64,000 nucleotides of DNA from assembly GCA_002794735.1 (NCBI GenBank), contig NBAZ01000014.1, positions 558,001 through 622,000 on the forward strand, in the 5' to 3' direction. The translations under genes were made by a program, and so were the position numbers. A model generated the notes under the pieces. It was not told where the DNA came from. It saw only the letters and a program-made list of their open reading frames with translations, and did no database searches. How positions within the stretch are numbered: the first letter of the stretch is position 1; the number at the start of each line of letters is the position of its first letter. Shown piece by piece: positions 36,941 through 49,424 of the stretch. The stretch is from Pyrrhoderma lamaoense (taxonomy: Eukaryota > Basidiomycota > Agaricomycetes > Hymenochaetales > Hymenochaetaceae).

Positions 36941-39900
36941 TTATATGCAAGTGGCGTATTTTCTTAGTCCATTTGGTCGACGATGTCGAGGAGATTGTGG
37001 AAGGCGTTTTCGTTGAGGTACAACAGACTCTTCTACAGGCTTGTCTTTCAGAGTGAGAAGATCGTATAATGAAGCTATTTGATCCCCCTAGATAAAAAAA
37101 TTAGTAAAAGGGCAGACAACACTTTGGTAGAAGCACCGTACCTTCTGTTCTAAAGTATTAATAACTTCTTTCAGGTGTTCGGCGAGGACGTTTCTTTTTG
37201 GGACGTTTGAAGCTGCATCGATGATCTTATATTGGTCGGCCAATTCGATGTATATCCTATAAATCTAAATTATTAAACAGTAGATGATTACTTTGATAGA
37301 TGCCTTACCCCTTGTAATGTGTAAAGTCGTCTTCTAACTCTCGTAGAACACGGGCTAAGACAGTCTGGGGTGGCAGACGATCTTCGGAAAAAGGTGCTCT
37401 TGTAGGCTTGGATCCTGCTTCGCCAGCATCTTCATCTTCAGTATTTATATATTTCTTACGTCCTTCTCCATATTCAGTACGAGTACGCTTTCTTGGAGGT
37501 AGCCATGACGGGTAATCAAGTTCATCGTCGGAGGCGCCAGGACGACGCCTGCGATGACAAACCCGACAGGTTCTCTCGTTATGCTCAGGCGCAGAGAAAA
37601 AGAGCTTTTCCAACCGTCCCCCTCGGATCTGGGGAAACGGTGTCTCCACTTCAGCGGTTTCGGCCTCCATTTTTCGGGGAGCTGGCCGACCAGGAGTTTT
37701 TGCGTACACTCGAGTAGCTTTAGGGGATCTGCTATTTACTATCCGTGCACGAGGTCTTTCTTCCCTTGCGCGACTCGGTAGAAACTCGTATTTATCAGGC
37801 CGTTTGTTTTCCTGGACCGATTCAGACTGGAAGAAATTATCGTCCTGAGAATGGTCTGATGCCGATCTCAATGACCGACGTTCCTCGAGATCCATGGATA
37901 ATCTGTCTACTTCATCCTCATCAATGAAACGCGCTCTACTTGGTTTAGGGCGTGATGGTTTACTCCTCACAGGTGCAAATGCGGATGCACTTTCATCTGG
38001 ACATTTAAAATCATTCATTTCCTGCCTTGAATGAGGGCGTGAGGGAGGGGGCGACGGAATTTCACTTCGTGATGGCTCGTTCAGATCACCTCGGGGAGTT
38101 TCGTCGTCCATGTTTGATGGACCTTCAACGTTGTGGTTCGTTTCCGGAACAGAGACAAATGAACTATCCCTGGAGCCCATCAATTCCTTAGCCTTACGCC
38201 GCTCTTTCAATCCGTCTTCTACAACGCCCCGAAGAATCTCAACTTCACCACCTAACCTTTCAATCTCGAGTTTTAAAGTGTCAACTTCCGAAATCTTGGC
38301 CGTAAGATCACGAAGATCGCATTCTCTTAGAGTGCGGAGCTCGTCAAGTTGAGACTGCTGGCATGAAAGCTCATCCGTCAACCGCGAGAGATGAGAACGT
38401 AATGTTGAGATTAATGCTTCAAGTGCTTTATAATTCGTTAATTCATAACCGAAATAGTATATAGTGATGACATACCTTTCTTTTCTTCAACAACTTCGCC
38501 ATAGCGACCTTCCTTGGCCAAGTCTATGCTTGGCTTTGAGCTTTTGGATACACCTTTTCTTTTTTGGAAATCCTTTTGTTGAGCTACAATGATCTCCTCT
38601 TTCTCAAGAACACGGGTGCGTTCACGCTTTACCTCAAGTTTGCAAGCTTCGAGTTCAAGCTCAAGTTCCCGGACTCGTCGTCTGGAAACAAGATTCTGGG
38701 ATTCTAGCTGATTAAGACGTGTTTGAAGAGCTGTCAAGGTGCTAAGTAGCCGCACTGTGAGAGACAAGTAAATACAAATATAAAAAATGAGTAAATCACA
38801 GAAGCAAACCTTCAACTTTCTCCCCTTCCTCACCCCCAGCATATTTTTGCCACTCTTGTTCTTTCTTAGTCGGACTACCAATTGCACTGGTCAAACCCGT
38901 TACATCCGGTAAGTAGATTGCACCCGAATGGTCACGATATTGATACTCTGTTGGCCTATCTGCAGCCTTGCGTATATGAGCGGGTTTGGGCTTAGACGAG
39001 GGCTGAGGAATATCATATGAAAAAGAACGATTCCTGATATCGTGTAACGGACTCCGTCTTCCAGAAGAAACCTTTTTCTTCGATGTCTTGGATTTCGTGC
39101 GATTATCCAATTCCGTGGTGTCAGCCCAACGTTGACTAGCTTCTATCTCTTTGGCAAGGTGTTTGGCTAGACGAGTAAACTTACTGCCATTTGTTGTGCT
39201 CCCAGAAGCCGATGGTGTAGTATGTACATGCTCGTTACCGCTAGAGTGTCTTGTTCTGGATTTAACTTTGGGGGCGGCGTCCCTGTCGCTTGGATAAGAT
39301 GGTACGCGCCGATGTGCGTGCGTTGATGGCTGTGTATTAGGAAGATTACGATGGTAGTTTGTGGCTATCGCAGAGGTATCATGGTCGACAATAACAGGGT
39401 CAAAAGCAACCTGACTATGATTAGCTGCCTGTAAGAATAGTTTAAGCCAAGGTTAAGGTAAAACGAAGTAGAAGGACATACGTTTCGTTGTCGTCGTTTC
39501 CCTTTAACACGGGAGTTGTCCATGTTCAACATACTAAAGTCATTGGTCATTCCATTGACTACATTATCCAAGGTCTATCAGGGTCGTATTCAGCGCCACT
39601 TAGGCTTGCATCTACGGCATACGCTCGTCTACCGTGTTTTCCTCCCAACCCGGCCGAAAGAGTTACGGCCGATGCATGATGAGCAGCAGTGGACATAGTA
39701 TTCCCATTGTATGTATTTCCTTCATCGTCATCAATTGATCTGTAGGAGAGGTGGTTGGGATGATAGTCATGTTCTAGCTGTGATTGATCGATGTAAGAAG
39801 AGTGCTGTCCATGAAAAATGGATATATCTTGTTGATGTGAGAAGTGTCGAGGATATTCAATTTCCAAACCACTACTTGATCCTCCTGGCCCTCCGAAGGC

Positions 39901-40101
39901 TCTGCTTCTGAGAGCTGAGTCACGCTCTACTTCACTATCCTGAGATGGTGCAGAAAGGGACAATTGAATACTGAGGTTTTGAAGATTATGTTCTAGAGCG
40001 ATACGATGTTGCTCATCCTCGTCTCGTACGATACTCATGTCTAAAATACTCCCTGCATCATCGTCGTCATCACTATACATCTGCTCTGGGTATCGCATCA
40101 C
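36941..40101 (-). CDS. Cep57/Ppc89-like spindle-pole protein
   Basis: Six exons, complement of 36941-37087, 37142-37256, 37309-38425, 38476-38754, 38810-39410 and 39482-40101. The C-terminus carries the short helical block DFTHYKGIYIELADQYK plus NTLEQKGDQIASLYDLL, which is the Cep57-type microtubule-binding region also found in fission-yeast Ppc89, a spindle-pole-body scaffold. A long coiled coil spans about 37.9-38.8 kb, and a zinc-ribbon-like CRVCHRRRR lies near 37.56 kb. The N-terminal third is disordered and acidic. One base is missing near 39570 (DPDRP... continues as LDNVVNGM only in the shifted frame); adding it gives 960 codons and correct splice phases. Confidence 0.8.
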
Positions 40102-40396
40102 GGAGCAGCGTTCAAGAGGTGATGAAGTAAGAAAAAAATATAAAGAAAAGGGGAAAAAATAAAATGGAAAAGGGGGTGGGTCACACTTGAAGTAGTGTTT
40201 GTGGCATCCGCACTTTCAGGTCAACCAGCGCGTGACACAACTACGTGACCGTCGCGTTGTTTCCGTCAATTCTCACACTAATTTTTAATCTCGATTCTTG
40301 AATGACATAATATTCATTACTACTTTATAGTAAGTAGCGCATGTAAACTTTTGTTAACTTTAAAGATTTTGAGACTCTATTCTTGACTTCTGTCTC
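40102..40396. promoter_or_regulatory. Shared upstream region of Cep57-like gene and BMS1
   Basis: A gap of 295 bases between divergent start codons. It holds A-rich and T-rich tracts but no element I can name. Confidence 0.35.
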
Positions 40397-43300
40397 ATGG
40401 AAGAGCAAACCCACAAAGCGCACAGACCAGCTCAATCAGGCTCAAAAGCGGACAAAAAGAAGGGGAAAGGGAAGGAAAGACAACAGGGGAACAACGAAAA
40501 GGTGAATGCAAAGCATAATACCCCAAAATTTTCAGACTAACACTGCTACAAGGCATTCGCATTTAAATCAGGTCGTAGAGCTGAACGGCAGGGGAGGCGG
40601 AATGTTGAGAGAGACCAGACAAGGCTTCATGTACCTCTTGTCAATCGTACACCAGATGATGCTCCTCCACCTGTCATAGTTGCAATTGTTGGCCCGTCAG
40701 GTGTTGGGAAATCTACTTTGATCAAGAGCTTAGTGAAGCGATACACGAAGCAGACTCTAGCTGAAATAAAGGGCCCTGTTACAGTTGTTAGCGGGAAGAA
40801 GCGAAGGCTAACGTTTATAGAATGCAACAATGACTTGAACTCGATGATAGACATTGGCAAGGTTGCAGACCTTGTTTTACTCATGATTGACGGGTCTTAC
40901 GGGTTTGAGATGGTGTGTTTTTACATGCTTTATCGACTCCCTAGTGCTTATCATCCTTGATAATAGGAACAATTTGAGTTCCTCAATATACTTCAGTCTC
41001 ATGGATTTCCAAAGGTCATTGGTGTTTTAACACATCTTGATCTTATCCGGAAGCAAGCTACTTTACGGGATACTAAGAAAATGCTCAAAAAAAGGTTTTG
41101 GACTGAAATATACCAAGGGGCAAAGCTATTCTACCTATCTGGTGTCATCAATGGTCGTTACCCGGACACTGAAATACAAAATCTGTCACGATTTGTATCG
41201 GTTATGAAATTCCGACCTTTGGTGTTCCGTAATACACATCCTTATTTACTAGTTGACCGGCTGGAAGACCTAACTCCGCGAGAAGATATACGAACCTCGA
41301 AAGGAAAATGTGATAGGAAGGTTACCGTGTACGGATACTTGAAGGGGACAAACCTACGACATAGGATGAAAGTACATATTCCGGGTGTTGGCGACCTGGA
41401 CATCAATAACGTCTCAGTGCTAGGTGATCCATGTCCCCTTCCGGACTCTGACTCTGAAAAAAGGAGAAAACTGAGTGAAAAGAAAAAACTACTTGTGCAT
41501 GCACCTATGAGTGATGTAGGAGGTATTATGTATGATAAGGATGCAGTGTGGATCAATGTCCCAGGTAGTTTTACTCGCGGAAATGCTGATGGTAAATGAT
41601 CCATATCTACTATTCAAAGTCATTCTCACTCACGAGAGTTATCTAATAGTACCACAAGGTGAAGGCGAGAAGATGGTCATTAGTCTACAGGATGCTCCTG
41701 AGACAATTGACAATGCCGTAGCAAAAAGCCATATTCGATTGTTAGGGACCTCTTCAAAATCGCTTGCTGTAGAAGGGCCCAATGAGGAAGAAGATGGTTT
41801 GGAAATGCCATCTGAAGAGTCTGATAGCGACGTTGAACAAAACTCAGATGTTTCATCAGCAATGGATAGTGACGAATCTGAAAGTGACGCAGAAATGGAG
41901 TTTGAGGAAGGGGAATCAAAGGGTTCGAACGCTGGGTATTCTGGACGGTCGTTGGCACGACGTAACCAGCGGTCTGTTGGGCAAGGGAATTTCTCGGTCC
42001 ATGATAAGGAGGAGGCTGAGTTTGCGGATAGTGACTCTGAACTTGAGTTAGGAACTGAGCAACTTGGGTATGAGGATGCGGAGATTGGAGAGTCTTTTGA
42101 AGATGATGATTCTGAGAATGAAGAGGACGTACCTCGATGGAAAATGGGCTTGAAAACGAGAGCTGCTGAAGCTTTCCACAGGCATGTTGATAGAGAGAGC
42201 CGTGACTGGATGAATTTGATATATTCATCTACAAAGACTCCCGAAGAAATCGTTGGAGCTCTAGCAGCAAACTTCAGGAGACAGAAAATAATGACCCTGA
42301 CGACTTGTTCCAAATCAAAACTACTGCTGCCACAGCGGATGATGAGGACGACTGTGACAGGAGTAAAGTTATTTTGAAAGAAGAAGAACTTGCTAAGTGG
42401 GAAGATGAAGCTCTGCTCGATTCATTGAGGGGTCTATTCATCACTGGTTCTTCAAACACACAAGACAATGACGATGATGGTGCCTTTGAAGATGACGATG
42501 GTGGGGACTTTGAAGATCTGGAAGCTGCTTCGAGTAATGACTCTCCGGAACAATCACAACAAGACACCGGAGTTGGGGCTGAAAACAAAGCAGAGTCTCT
42601 TGCAGCTAAGAAAGAAGCTCTAAAACGAAAATTTGATGAACAATATGACGATCCAGAAACACAAAAACTCGATTTCTATGATGAGAAGAAAGATGAAATG
42701 GCTCGTCAACTGGACCTTAATCGTGCTGAGCTAGATGGCCTGGATGAGGAATCCCGAGTACTTGTAGAAGGTTATCGACCTGGCTCATATGTACGAATTG
42801 AGCTAGACAATGTTCCTTGTGAGATGGTTGAACATTTCGACCCTATGTATCCCATCATCGTGGGAGGTCTACTACCTGCAGAAGAAAGATTTGGATATGT
42901 ACAGGCTAGAGTTAAACGGCATCGTTGGTATGCAAAGACTCTCAAGACTAACGATCCAATCATTCTTTCAATGGGATGGAGGAGGTTTCAAACTATTCCT
43001 ATATATTCATTGGATGATCATTCGATACGGATGCGAATGCTTAAGTATACTCCTGAGCATATGCATTGTTATGCCACGTTTTACGGTCCTATCACACTCC
43101 CGAACACCGGCTTCTGTGCCTTTAATACACTATCTGGAGAGGTTAGTGGATTTAGGGTATCGGCGACGGGGGTTGTTCTTGACATTGATCGCTCGACGAA
43201 AATTGTTAAGAAGCTCAAGTTGACAGGCACGCCATTTAAGATTTTCAAAAACACTGCTTTTGTTAGGGATATGTTTAATTCGGCCCTCGAAGTTGCGAAG

Positions 43301-44070
43301 TTTGAAGGTGCGAATATTAAGACGGTGTCGGGGATCCGTGGGCAAGTGAAGAAAGCGTTGCCGAAGCCAGAAGGCGCTTTCAGGGCGACGTTTGAAGACA
43401 AGGTCCTAATGAGCGGTGAGCGTTATTTCATATTGCATTTGTTATTTATTTATCTATATCTGTCCATATGTTTGTGCTAATGATGATGTATGGGTATTTT
43501 TGTACAGATATCATATTCCTTCGGGCGTGGTATACTATTCAGCCCCGGAAATTTTATAATCCTGTCACTTCGTTATTGCTCTCCGACAAAAAGGAGTGGA
43601 CAGGTATGCGTTTGACTGGCCAAGTTAGGAAAGAGGAAGGATTGAAGACACCGTATGAGCGAGATTCAGCATATAAAAGGATAGAGCGGCCCGAGCGGCG
43701 TTTCAACCCATTGAAGGTCCCAAAGAAGCTCGAGGCGGCACTTCCATATTCGACAAAGCCCAAGTTAATGAAGGCACAACATCGGCAGACTTATCTACAA
43801 AAGCGGGCTGTTGTCTTGGAGCCGGAAGAGAAGAAAGCGATTGCATTATTACAACAGGCTCGAGCCCTCCGGAAGGACCAAATTGCTCGTCGGAGGGAAA
43901 AACAGGAAGAACGCAGGGCTGTTTATCGAAAGAAAGTTGCGAAAGAGGAGGAAAAGAAGAATGAAAAGGACAAGGAGAAACGAAAGGAGTATATGCGGGC
44001 TGCTGGGATGAAGAACAAGAGGGAAGTAGATCGAGAAGAAGGACGGAATAGTAAACGACGAAAGACGTGA
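40397..44070 (+). CDS. BMS1: Ribosome biogenesis GTPase BMS1
   Basis: Exons 40397-40501, 40553-40912, 40967-41591, 41659-43415 and 43508-44070 encode about 1136 residues. BMS1 is the nucleolar GTPase that works with RCL1 in small-subunit processing. A lysine-rich start is followed by the P-loop GPSGVGKST, the G3-equivalent DLVLLMIDGSYGFEM, and the G4-like THLDL. Long acidic tracts (41.8-42.6 kb) come next, then the C-terminal domain with VRIELDNVP, PIVVGG-like PIIVGGLLP, GWRRFQT, YTPEHMHC, and a very basic tail ending in RNSKRRKT. The stretch RRQK to NDPDDLFQIK changes frame at the four-A run 42285-42288. One added base restores it and makes the coding length divisible by three. Confidence 0.92.
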
Positions 44071-44358
44071 GGATGTGGTTTCTTTCCAAAAAAAAGAAAA
44101 GAAAAGGTAGAATGAGATGGGTTTATAGAATTTTATTTTTTTACGTTGAGTGCATTAGAAAAAAAAGAGAGAAAAAAAGAGTTGGAGTGATTGTTAAGAT
44201 TTAGCACCACTCAAAAGGGGCTGGTGGGTATGTGCCGTCGGCAGCTAAAGTATGATAATGAATTTAGTTTGAAGATCGCGGTTGACGATAACCATCTCTC
44301 GTCTCGTGTCTGTGGAGGAGCATTTCCGCTTGCTGTGGCTTGAACTTGTACACCAACC

Positions 44359-44491
44359 ATGACCGCTGCGACTACGACGACAGCTGCTAGGCCGATCGAC
44401 GTGCCTGTCAGCGCCGAGAAAGCAATTGAGAGCCCGCCATTGTCGCCCACCGTCGAGAAAGAGCACCCAGTCGCGTCATCGTCGGATCAGG
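44359..44491 (+). CDS. Possible alternative first exon of YPD1
   Basis: An ATG-started frame (MTAATTTTAARPIDVPVS...) rich in alanine, threonine and proline ends at a good donor (CAG|GTATGT). Basidiomycete YPD1 proteins often begin with such a Pro/Ala-rich leader. No acceptor between here and 44774 joins it in frame with certainty, so it may be a 5' leader exon or an upstream frame. Confidence 0.3.
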
Positions 44492-44773
44492 TATGTGTAT
44501 GTGTGTACATCATCTCATCCACGTCTATGTCTATAATTCTTCTCCCTTGTCACTTTGCTCCCCATCTTTTTTTATGTGTGCCTTTGCTCGACTCCCTTCT
44601 CCTGTGCCTTCTCCCTTTTGTTCCTCCTCGAAAATCCTTTCCTTACTAGGGCTCAGCACATCCCCCTGCCTTCGTTATAACGATACTATCCTTTCTCTCT
44701 AAATTAGTTGACCAACTTTTTCTCTCCCAATTTGTTTTCTTAGTGGTTATAAAACCCTCTTCATCTCTTTTGA

Positions 44774-45518
44774 ATGCCCATGCTCACCCTGTCTCCTCTT
44801 TTATCTATTTCTACTTCTACTATTGCTACTGCGTCTGCCGCCACCTCCGTCACCACCAATAACAATATCAAAATGGCGGCTCACAAGACCGACTCAGGCG
44901 CTGATACAGAGTCCTCGTCCTCATCAGCGGGCGGCATCATCGATATGGAGACTTTTCATCAGATACTTGATCTAGATGAGGATGATACCCATGACTTTTC
45001 CGCTGGAATGGCTTGGGCCTACTTTGAACAAGCGGGGACGACCTTTCAGGATATGGAGGAAGCACTGTACGTCATTTCGCATACACCCTTCCTTCACTTT
45101 GGTGATTGAGATGCATATATGTAATTAACCGACCTACTATCTCTTTCTCTATATATTTATACACTATTCTATCTAATTAATTACGGGTGCGGATACGGAT
45201 GTGGAATTATGGTAACCCGACAACCGATGGAAAAACGAATATAGTTCCGCGAAGGATTTATCGAAGCTTTCTTCGCTGGGACATTTCCTTAAAGGTTCGA
45301 GTGCGGCCTTGGGGGTAGCCAAGGTCCAGGCTTCTTGTGAACGCATGCAACATTATGGACAACGGAGGGATGAGGAAGCTGGTGTGTCCCTGTCCGATGA
45401 GGAGGCGCTCAGTAGGATCGAGACTTTGCTCGCTCAGGTGAAGAAGGAATACAGAGACGCCGAGAAGTGGTTAAGGGAGTGGTACAAGGAACACGGTGTT
45501 GATCAAGATGGAGTTTAG
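44774..45518 (+). CDS. YPD1: Histidine-containing phosphotransfer protein YPD1
   Basis: Exons 44774-45066 and 45245-45518. YPD1 relays phosphate from hybrid histidine kinases to response regulators such as SSK1 and SKN7 in osmotic and oxidative stress signalling. The Hpt four-helix domain is clear: FHQILDLDEDDTHDFS, AWAYFEQAGTTFQDME, then LGHFLKGSSAALG, where the histidine is the phosphorylation site, and a last helix around YRDAEKWLREWY. The N-terminus is uncertain: ATG at 44774 gives a Ser/Thr-rich leader of 33 residues, and ATG at 44873 (MAAHKTDSG) is an equally good start. The intron (178 bases) is longer than others nearby. The frame is clean. Confidence 0.88.
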
Positions 45519-46090
45519 AGATTGCATCTTTTTCTTTTATCCATTCTTTGTTTGTTTCGATCTTTGTATATTGCATATAAAATCCGCTTTTGCTTTTGTG
45601 TGTGTGTTTTTTGTAGTTACTTAATGACTGTACTCTGTTCATTTCGTATGCAGATGCTGAGAGAGGATTAGGAATAGCTTTTTTTGTATGGAAGTAGCAG
45701 CTATCGATGTATGACCAGTATCGAGTTACGCACTTTATTGACCAGGAAAGTCCATGAGAGGGAGGAGTGATGCGTATGTCCAACAAAGGATGGAATGGAT
45801 GGACGTATGATGGTGATGGAAGGTGGATATATGCATGTTGTCAAAGCAGGAGGGATAGTGTTTCATATGACGTGCATTGTGTACAACTTCTCAGGTTCCA
45901 ATTAATTAAGAACCCATCAAAAAAGAGAAGTAAAATAGTTTAGGCATTTTAACCCAAAAATGAAGTGATCAAATCAATATGACTGGATACCGTAACCGCT
46001 AGTCAAATCAGATCATTACTAGAAATGGCATTTACCATATTGGAGGAGGGATGGACCCAGTATCCTTTTTGGACAACACCACCTCTTCTG
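45519..46090. other. Intergenic region
   Basis: Spacer between YPD1 and the ornithine cyclodeaminase-like gene; a TG-rich short run near 45598 and nothing else recognisable. Confidence 0.5.
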
Positions 46091-47230
46091 ATGTCTTTAT
46101 TGGTTCTTTCAGCTCAAGATGTGGCCACTGCATCAGCAACTCTTGATACTAGTATGCTAGTCCGGTCGATGGCTAGCGTTTTCGTGAGATTGCACAAGAA
46201 GAGCAGTGATGTAATTCTTCCGCATCGTACGTCAGTGGTGACTGAGTCATATACGGCTTTGTTTATGCCAGGAAGAATGGATGGTCTTGAGACAACAATA
46301 AAAGTCGTTTCTGTCCCAAAGAAAGCTCTGGACTTGATGGTGTACCTGCGACTACTCTTGTTTTAGACGAGGAGACGGGATTAGTTAAGGCTGTCATCAA
46401 CGCTAGTAGCTTAACGGCTTTACGGAATGCTGCAGGTTGGTAATTAGAGAGATGCTTGAGTTTATGGGTTATAATAAGAATAATTGATTCAAAATTTGAA
46501 CTACGCTATTTTTTGGATGCATCTTTACTTAGGTTCTCTTCTCGCTACTCAGACGGCTGGAATATCTGGTCCTGAAGTCTTAGTTGTCTTTGGCGCCGGG
46601 AAGCAAATTGAAGCTCATACGCTTCTTTTCTTGAAGGCCTACTCCACCATTAAACGGTGTATCATCGTGAACCGATCTTTGAATGCACGCACTAACACGT
46701 TATGTGCTTCGCTTCAGAATCAATACCCGCATGTGCAAGTGGAGTTGATAAAGGCAGTTGGAGGAGTCCCAGAGAATGGGTTCAATCTTGAAGAGGCCGT
46801 ACGTTCTGCGGATATAATATGCACGGCGACTTCTAGTATGGAGCCACTGTTTTGTTCCGGTTGGGTTAAGGCAGGGGCTCATATCAATCTCATTGGGAGT
46901 TATACCCCTAAGATGAGAGAAGTAGATAATGGTTTATTTGATCGATCTGGAATCGTGATGGTGGAATCTAAAGAGGCTTGTATACTCGAGGCTGGTGAAC
47001 TCATAGCAGCTGGTATAACATCCGATGGCTTGGTTAACCTAGGAGAACTTGTTGATATGAACGGCAACGTGGATTATAAGGCGCTTCAAAATGTTAGGGA
47101 AAGACGACATGGTGATGTAACAGTTTTTAAATCGGTGGGGGTTGGTCTGCAAGACACTGCTATTACAAACCTTGTACTCGAGAAAGCACTTGGGTTGGGG
47201 CTTGGGACAGATATTCCTGGATATAACTAG
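46091..47230 (+). CDS. Ornithine cyclodeaminase/mu-crystallin family protein
   Basis: Two exons, 46091-46435 and 46533-47230, about 347 residues. The family reduces or deaminates cyclic or linear amino acids with NAD(P). The start MSLLVLSAQDV was preferred over ATG 46025 because it aligns with relatives. Features: HRTSV, TALFMPGRMDG, TTIKVVSVP, LTALRNAAGSLLATQTA, the Rossmann motif VFGAGKQIEAH, CTATSSMEPLF and INLIGSYTPKMREVD. One base is missing at the AAA run 46322-46324: VPKK continues as SSGLDGVPATT only after adding it, and the splice phase then fits. It converges on the SUGCT-like gene with 83 bases between stops. Confidence 0.85.
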
Positions 47231-47313
47231 AGATTTCCTATTGTTATTTTTATTTTCCACATGGGTATACATATGCGACGAATTGCTAGATATCGAAGAT
47301 AATGCACTGATTT

Positions 47314-49225
47314 TTAAACGATCGAATCCCGCCGAAGTTCTTCAATCTCGTACTGCGAGTATCCTAATTCTTCAAGGATCTAATATTCATTGTCAGCATC
47401 GTATTTTATATTAAAGAGCGCTCCATGTGACATGCAAAAGAATTCAATCACCTCTGAGGTATGTTGTGAAAGCCAAGGAGGTGGTCGCCTTATGGGCATC
47501 TTCTTGCCATTATAGGACACAGCAGGCCCCACTAATTTAATTTTTCCAGCACGCGGGTGCTACATTTGATTGTATCACACTTCAGTCTTTAAAACATTCC
47601 TTTTCCGAAGTTATGTTATAAAAAAAGAAAGAAATAGGTACCTCGACTTCGACAACAACTCCTCGGGCTTTTGCTTGTGGATGTTCAAATGTTTGTTGGA
47701 TATTGTTAATAGGGCCAAATGGTATTCTACCCAGCGTGAGAGAAATGAGAACAGTATTGGAGAAGTTATCAGCTAATCACCTACCCTAGTCCTTTGAACT
47801 TCTCTAGCCAATGATCACGATTTTGTGTCATGAGGACATCAGTTATGATCTCTTTCAGTGCAACGCGATTGGCTACTCTATTGGCATTGGTATTGAATCG
47901 TTGATCCGTGGCGATAGCGGGACTCTCCAAGATTTTTTCAGCTAAAATTGAGAACTAGATCGGATCAATACAGATTTTTTTCCAGAAATCGAATCAAGTG
48001 GTTTGCGTTTAGAGCATACCTGTTTATTATTACCTGCTCCGAACATGATAAAACCGTCTCTGCATTCAAACACTTCGTACGGCGCAATGGATGGATGGGC
48101 GGTACCATGTCTAGATGCTTCTTGTCCCGCAATCAGATAGTTTGATGCAATATTTGCCAGACCTGCGAGCTTCAAGAACACATATGTGTTTCATGAATTG
48201 GAACACAGGTCATATCAAAATAAAATATTGATAGATACCTGAGACTCAAATAGATTGCAATCAACCCATACTCCTTGTCCAGTCTTATTTCGAGAGATAA
48301 GGGCGGCCATTATAGCTCCATGAGCATATAGACCAGTAGCAATGTCGGTAGCTGCTACTCCTACTTTACAAGGTTGACGTCCAGCCTCACCCGTTCTGAT
48401 TTGCAATTATTTCTTAGCTGCAGTGATAATTATCCGTAGTGCGTGTTGTTGTGGCGTACATATGCATTAAGCCGGCCTCAGCTTCGATTATAACGTCATA
48501 GCCTGGAGCGGTTCTATAAGGACCGTCTTGCCCGTATCCTGAGTACCCGAAGCTACTATTAGCAAATAAATATTATGTAGGGGTATGCTTTGAACGGTAT
48601 ACCTGAGATCGAAGCATAGACTAGCTTTGGATTAAGCTTGTGACAGTCTTCCCAACCAAGACCCATAGAAGCAAGCTTTCCAGGAATAAAATTCTCGACA
48701 AGAACATCTGCTTGTTGAACTAGCTTATGGATAATTGAAAGACCTCTAGAATCCTTGAAGTTTACAGTCATGGAACGTTTGTTCCTGTTTACAGCCAGAA
48801 ATAAGCTGATTCTGGAGGTAGATGTGAACTTTCTACTGGTGCACTTTCGAGTACTGGTGCAGAGGGAGGAGACCAGGATCCTTAATAAGAAAATATTAAT
48901 AATAAGAATCATTGAAATAATGATGTTCGGGGAGGTGAAAGATGTAAAGTTAAATTTCAAGATTCGTTATTATAAGGAGATGCTGAGTATTGTCCTCACT
49001 CGTGTCGTCTCCACCGAGGACAGATTCAACCTTAATTATCTCTGCCCCCAGGTCACCCAAGAGCATTGTGCATGTCGGTCCCGCAAGCACTCTTGTTAGG
49101 TCAAGGACCTTGATGCCGCTCAATGGCGGAGCGATTCCTGTTCCCGACAACAATCTCCGTTGAATTGGGCTAGACGTCAGTAGAGAACGACGTGCATAGC
49201 TTATGTGAGAAAGAGCAAGGAGCAT
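47314..49225 (-). CDS. SUGCT-like class III CoA-transferase, mitochondrial
   Basis: Nine exons, complement of 47314-47379, 47452-47559, 47642-47726, 47785-47954, 48020-48169, 48239-48395, 48460-48538, 48603-48880 and 49000-49225. Relatives (human SUGCT/C7orf10) move CoA from succinyl-CoA to glutarate or hydroxymethylglutarate in mitochondria. The N-terminus ([19 protein letters not shown]) looks like a targeting presequence. Family motifs: [98 protein letters not shown], and a C-terminal [15 protein letters not shown]. One base is missing at the run 48799-48801 (coding [11 protein letters not shown]). It shares a 199-bp upstream gap with KGD1. Confidence 0.87.
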
Positions 49226-49424
49226 CGTCGGTGAGTGAGCGAAAAAGACTGAGCACGATTGGCTAACGAATCACGGGTCATCATTGATCACTGTGACGAG
49301 GCGGACTCCGTCGGTCTGCTTTTTTCGGACAATTTGGCTCGTGCAACACTCACGCACCGGCTCACGTCATTAGTTTGCTCTTTCTCCTTTCAACCATCAT
49401 CTACACTCATCTCTTCCTCAAAAA
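49226..49424. promoter_or_regulatory. Bidirectional promoter region SUGCT/KGD1
   Basis: Only 199 bases separate the two divergent start codons, so transcription of both genes must start from this gap. CTTTCTCC-type pyrimidine tracts lie just upstream of the KGD1 ATG. No factor site can be named with confidence. Confidence 0.5.

Noticed and set aside
41639..42313. Long antisense frame of 224 codons
   Set aside because: It is the reverse of the acidic GAA/GAT-rich part of BMS1, whose codon bias opens long Ser-rich frames on the opposite strand.
42274..42588. Antisense frame in BMS1
   Set aside because: Ser/Pro-rich mirror of an acidic tract; not a gene.
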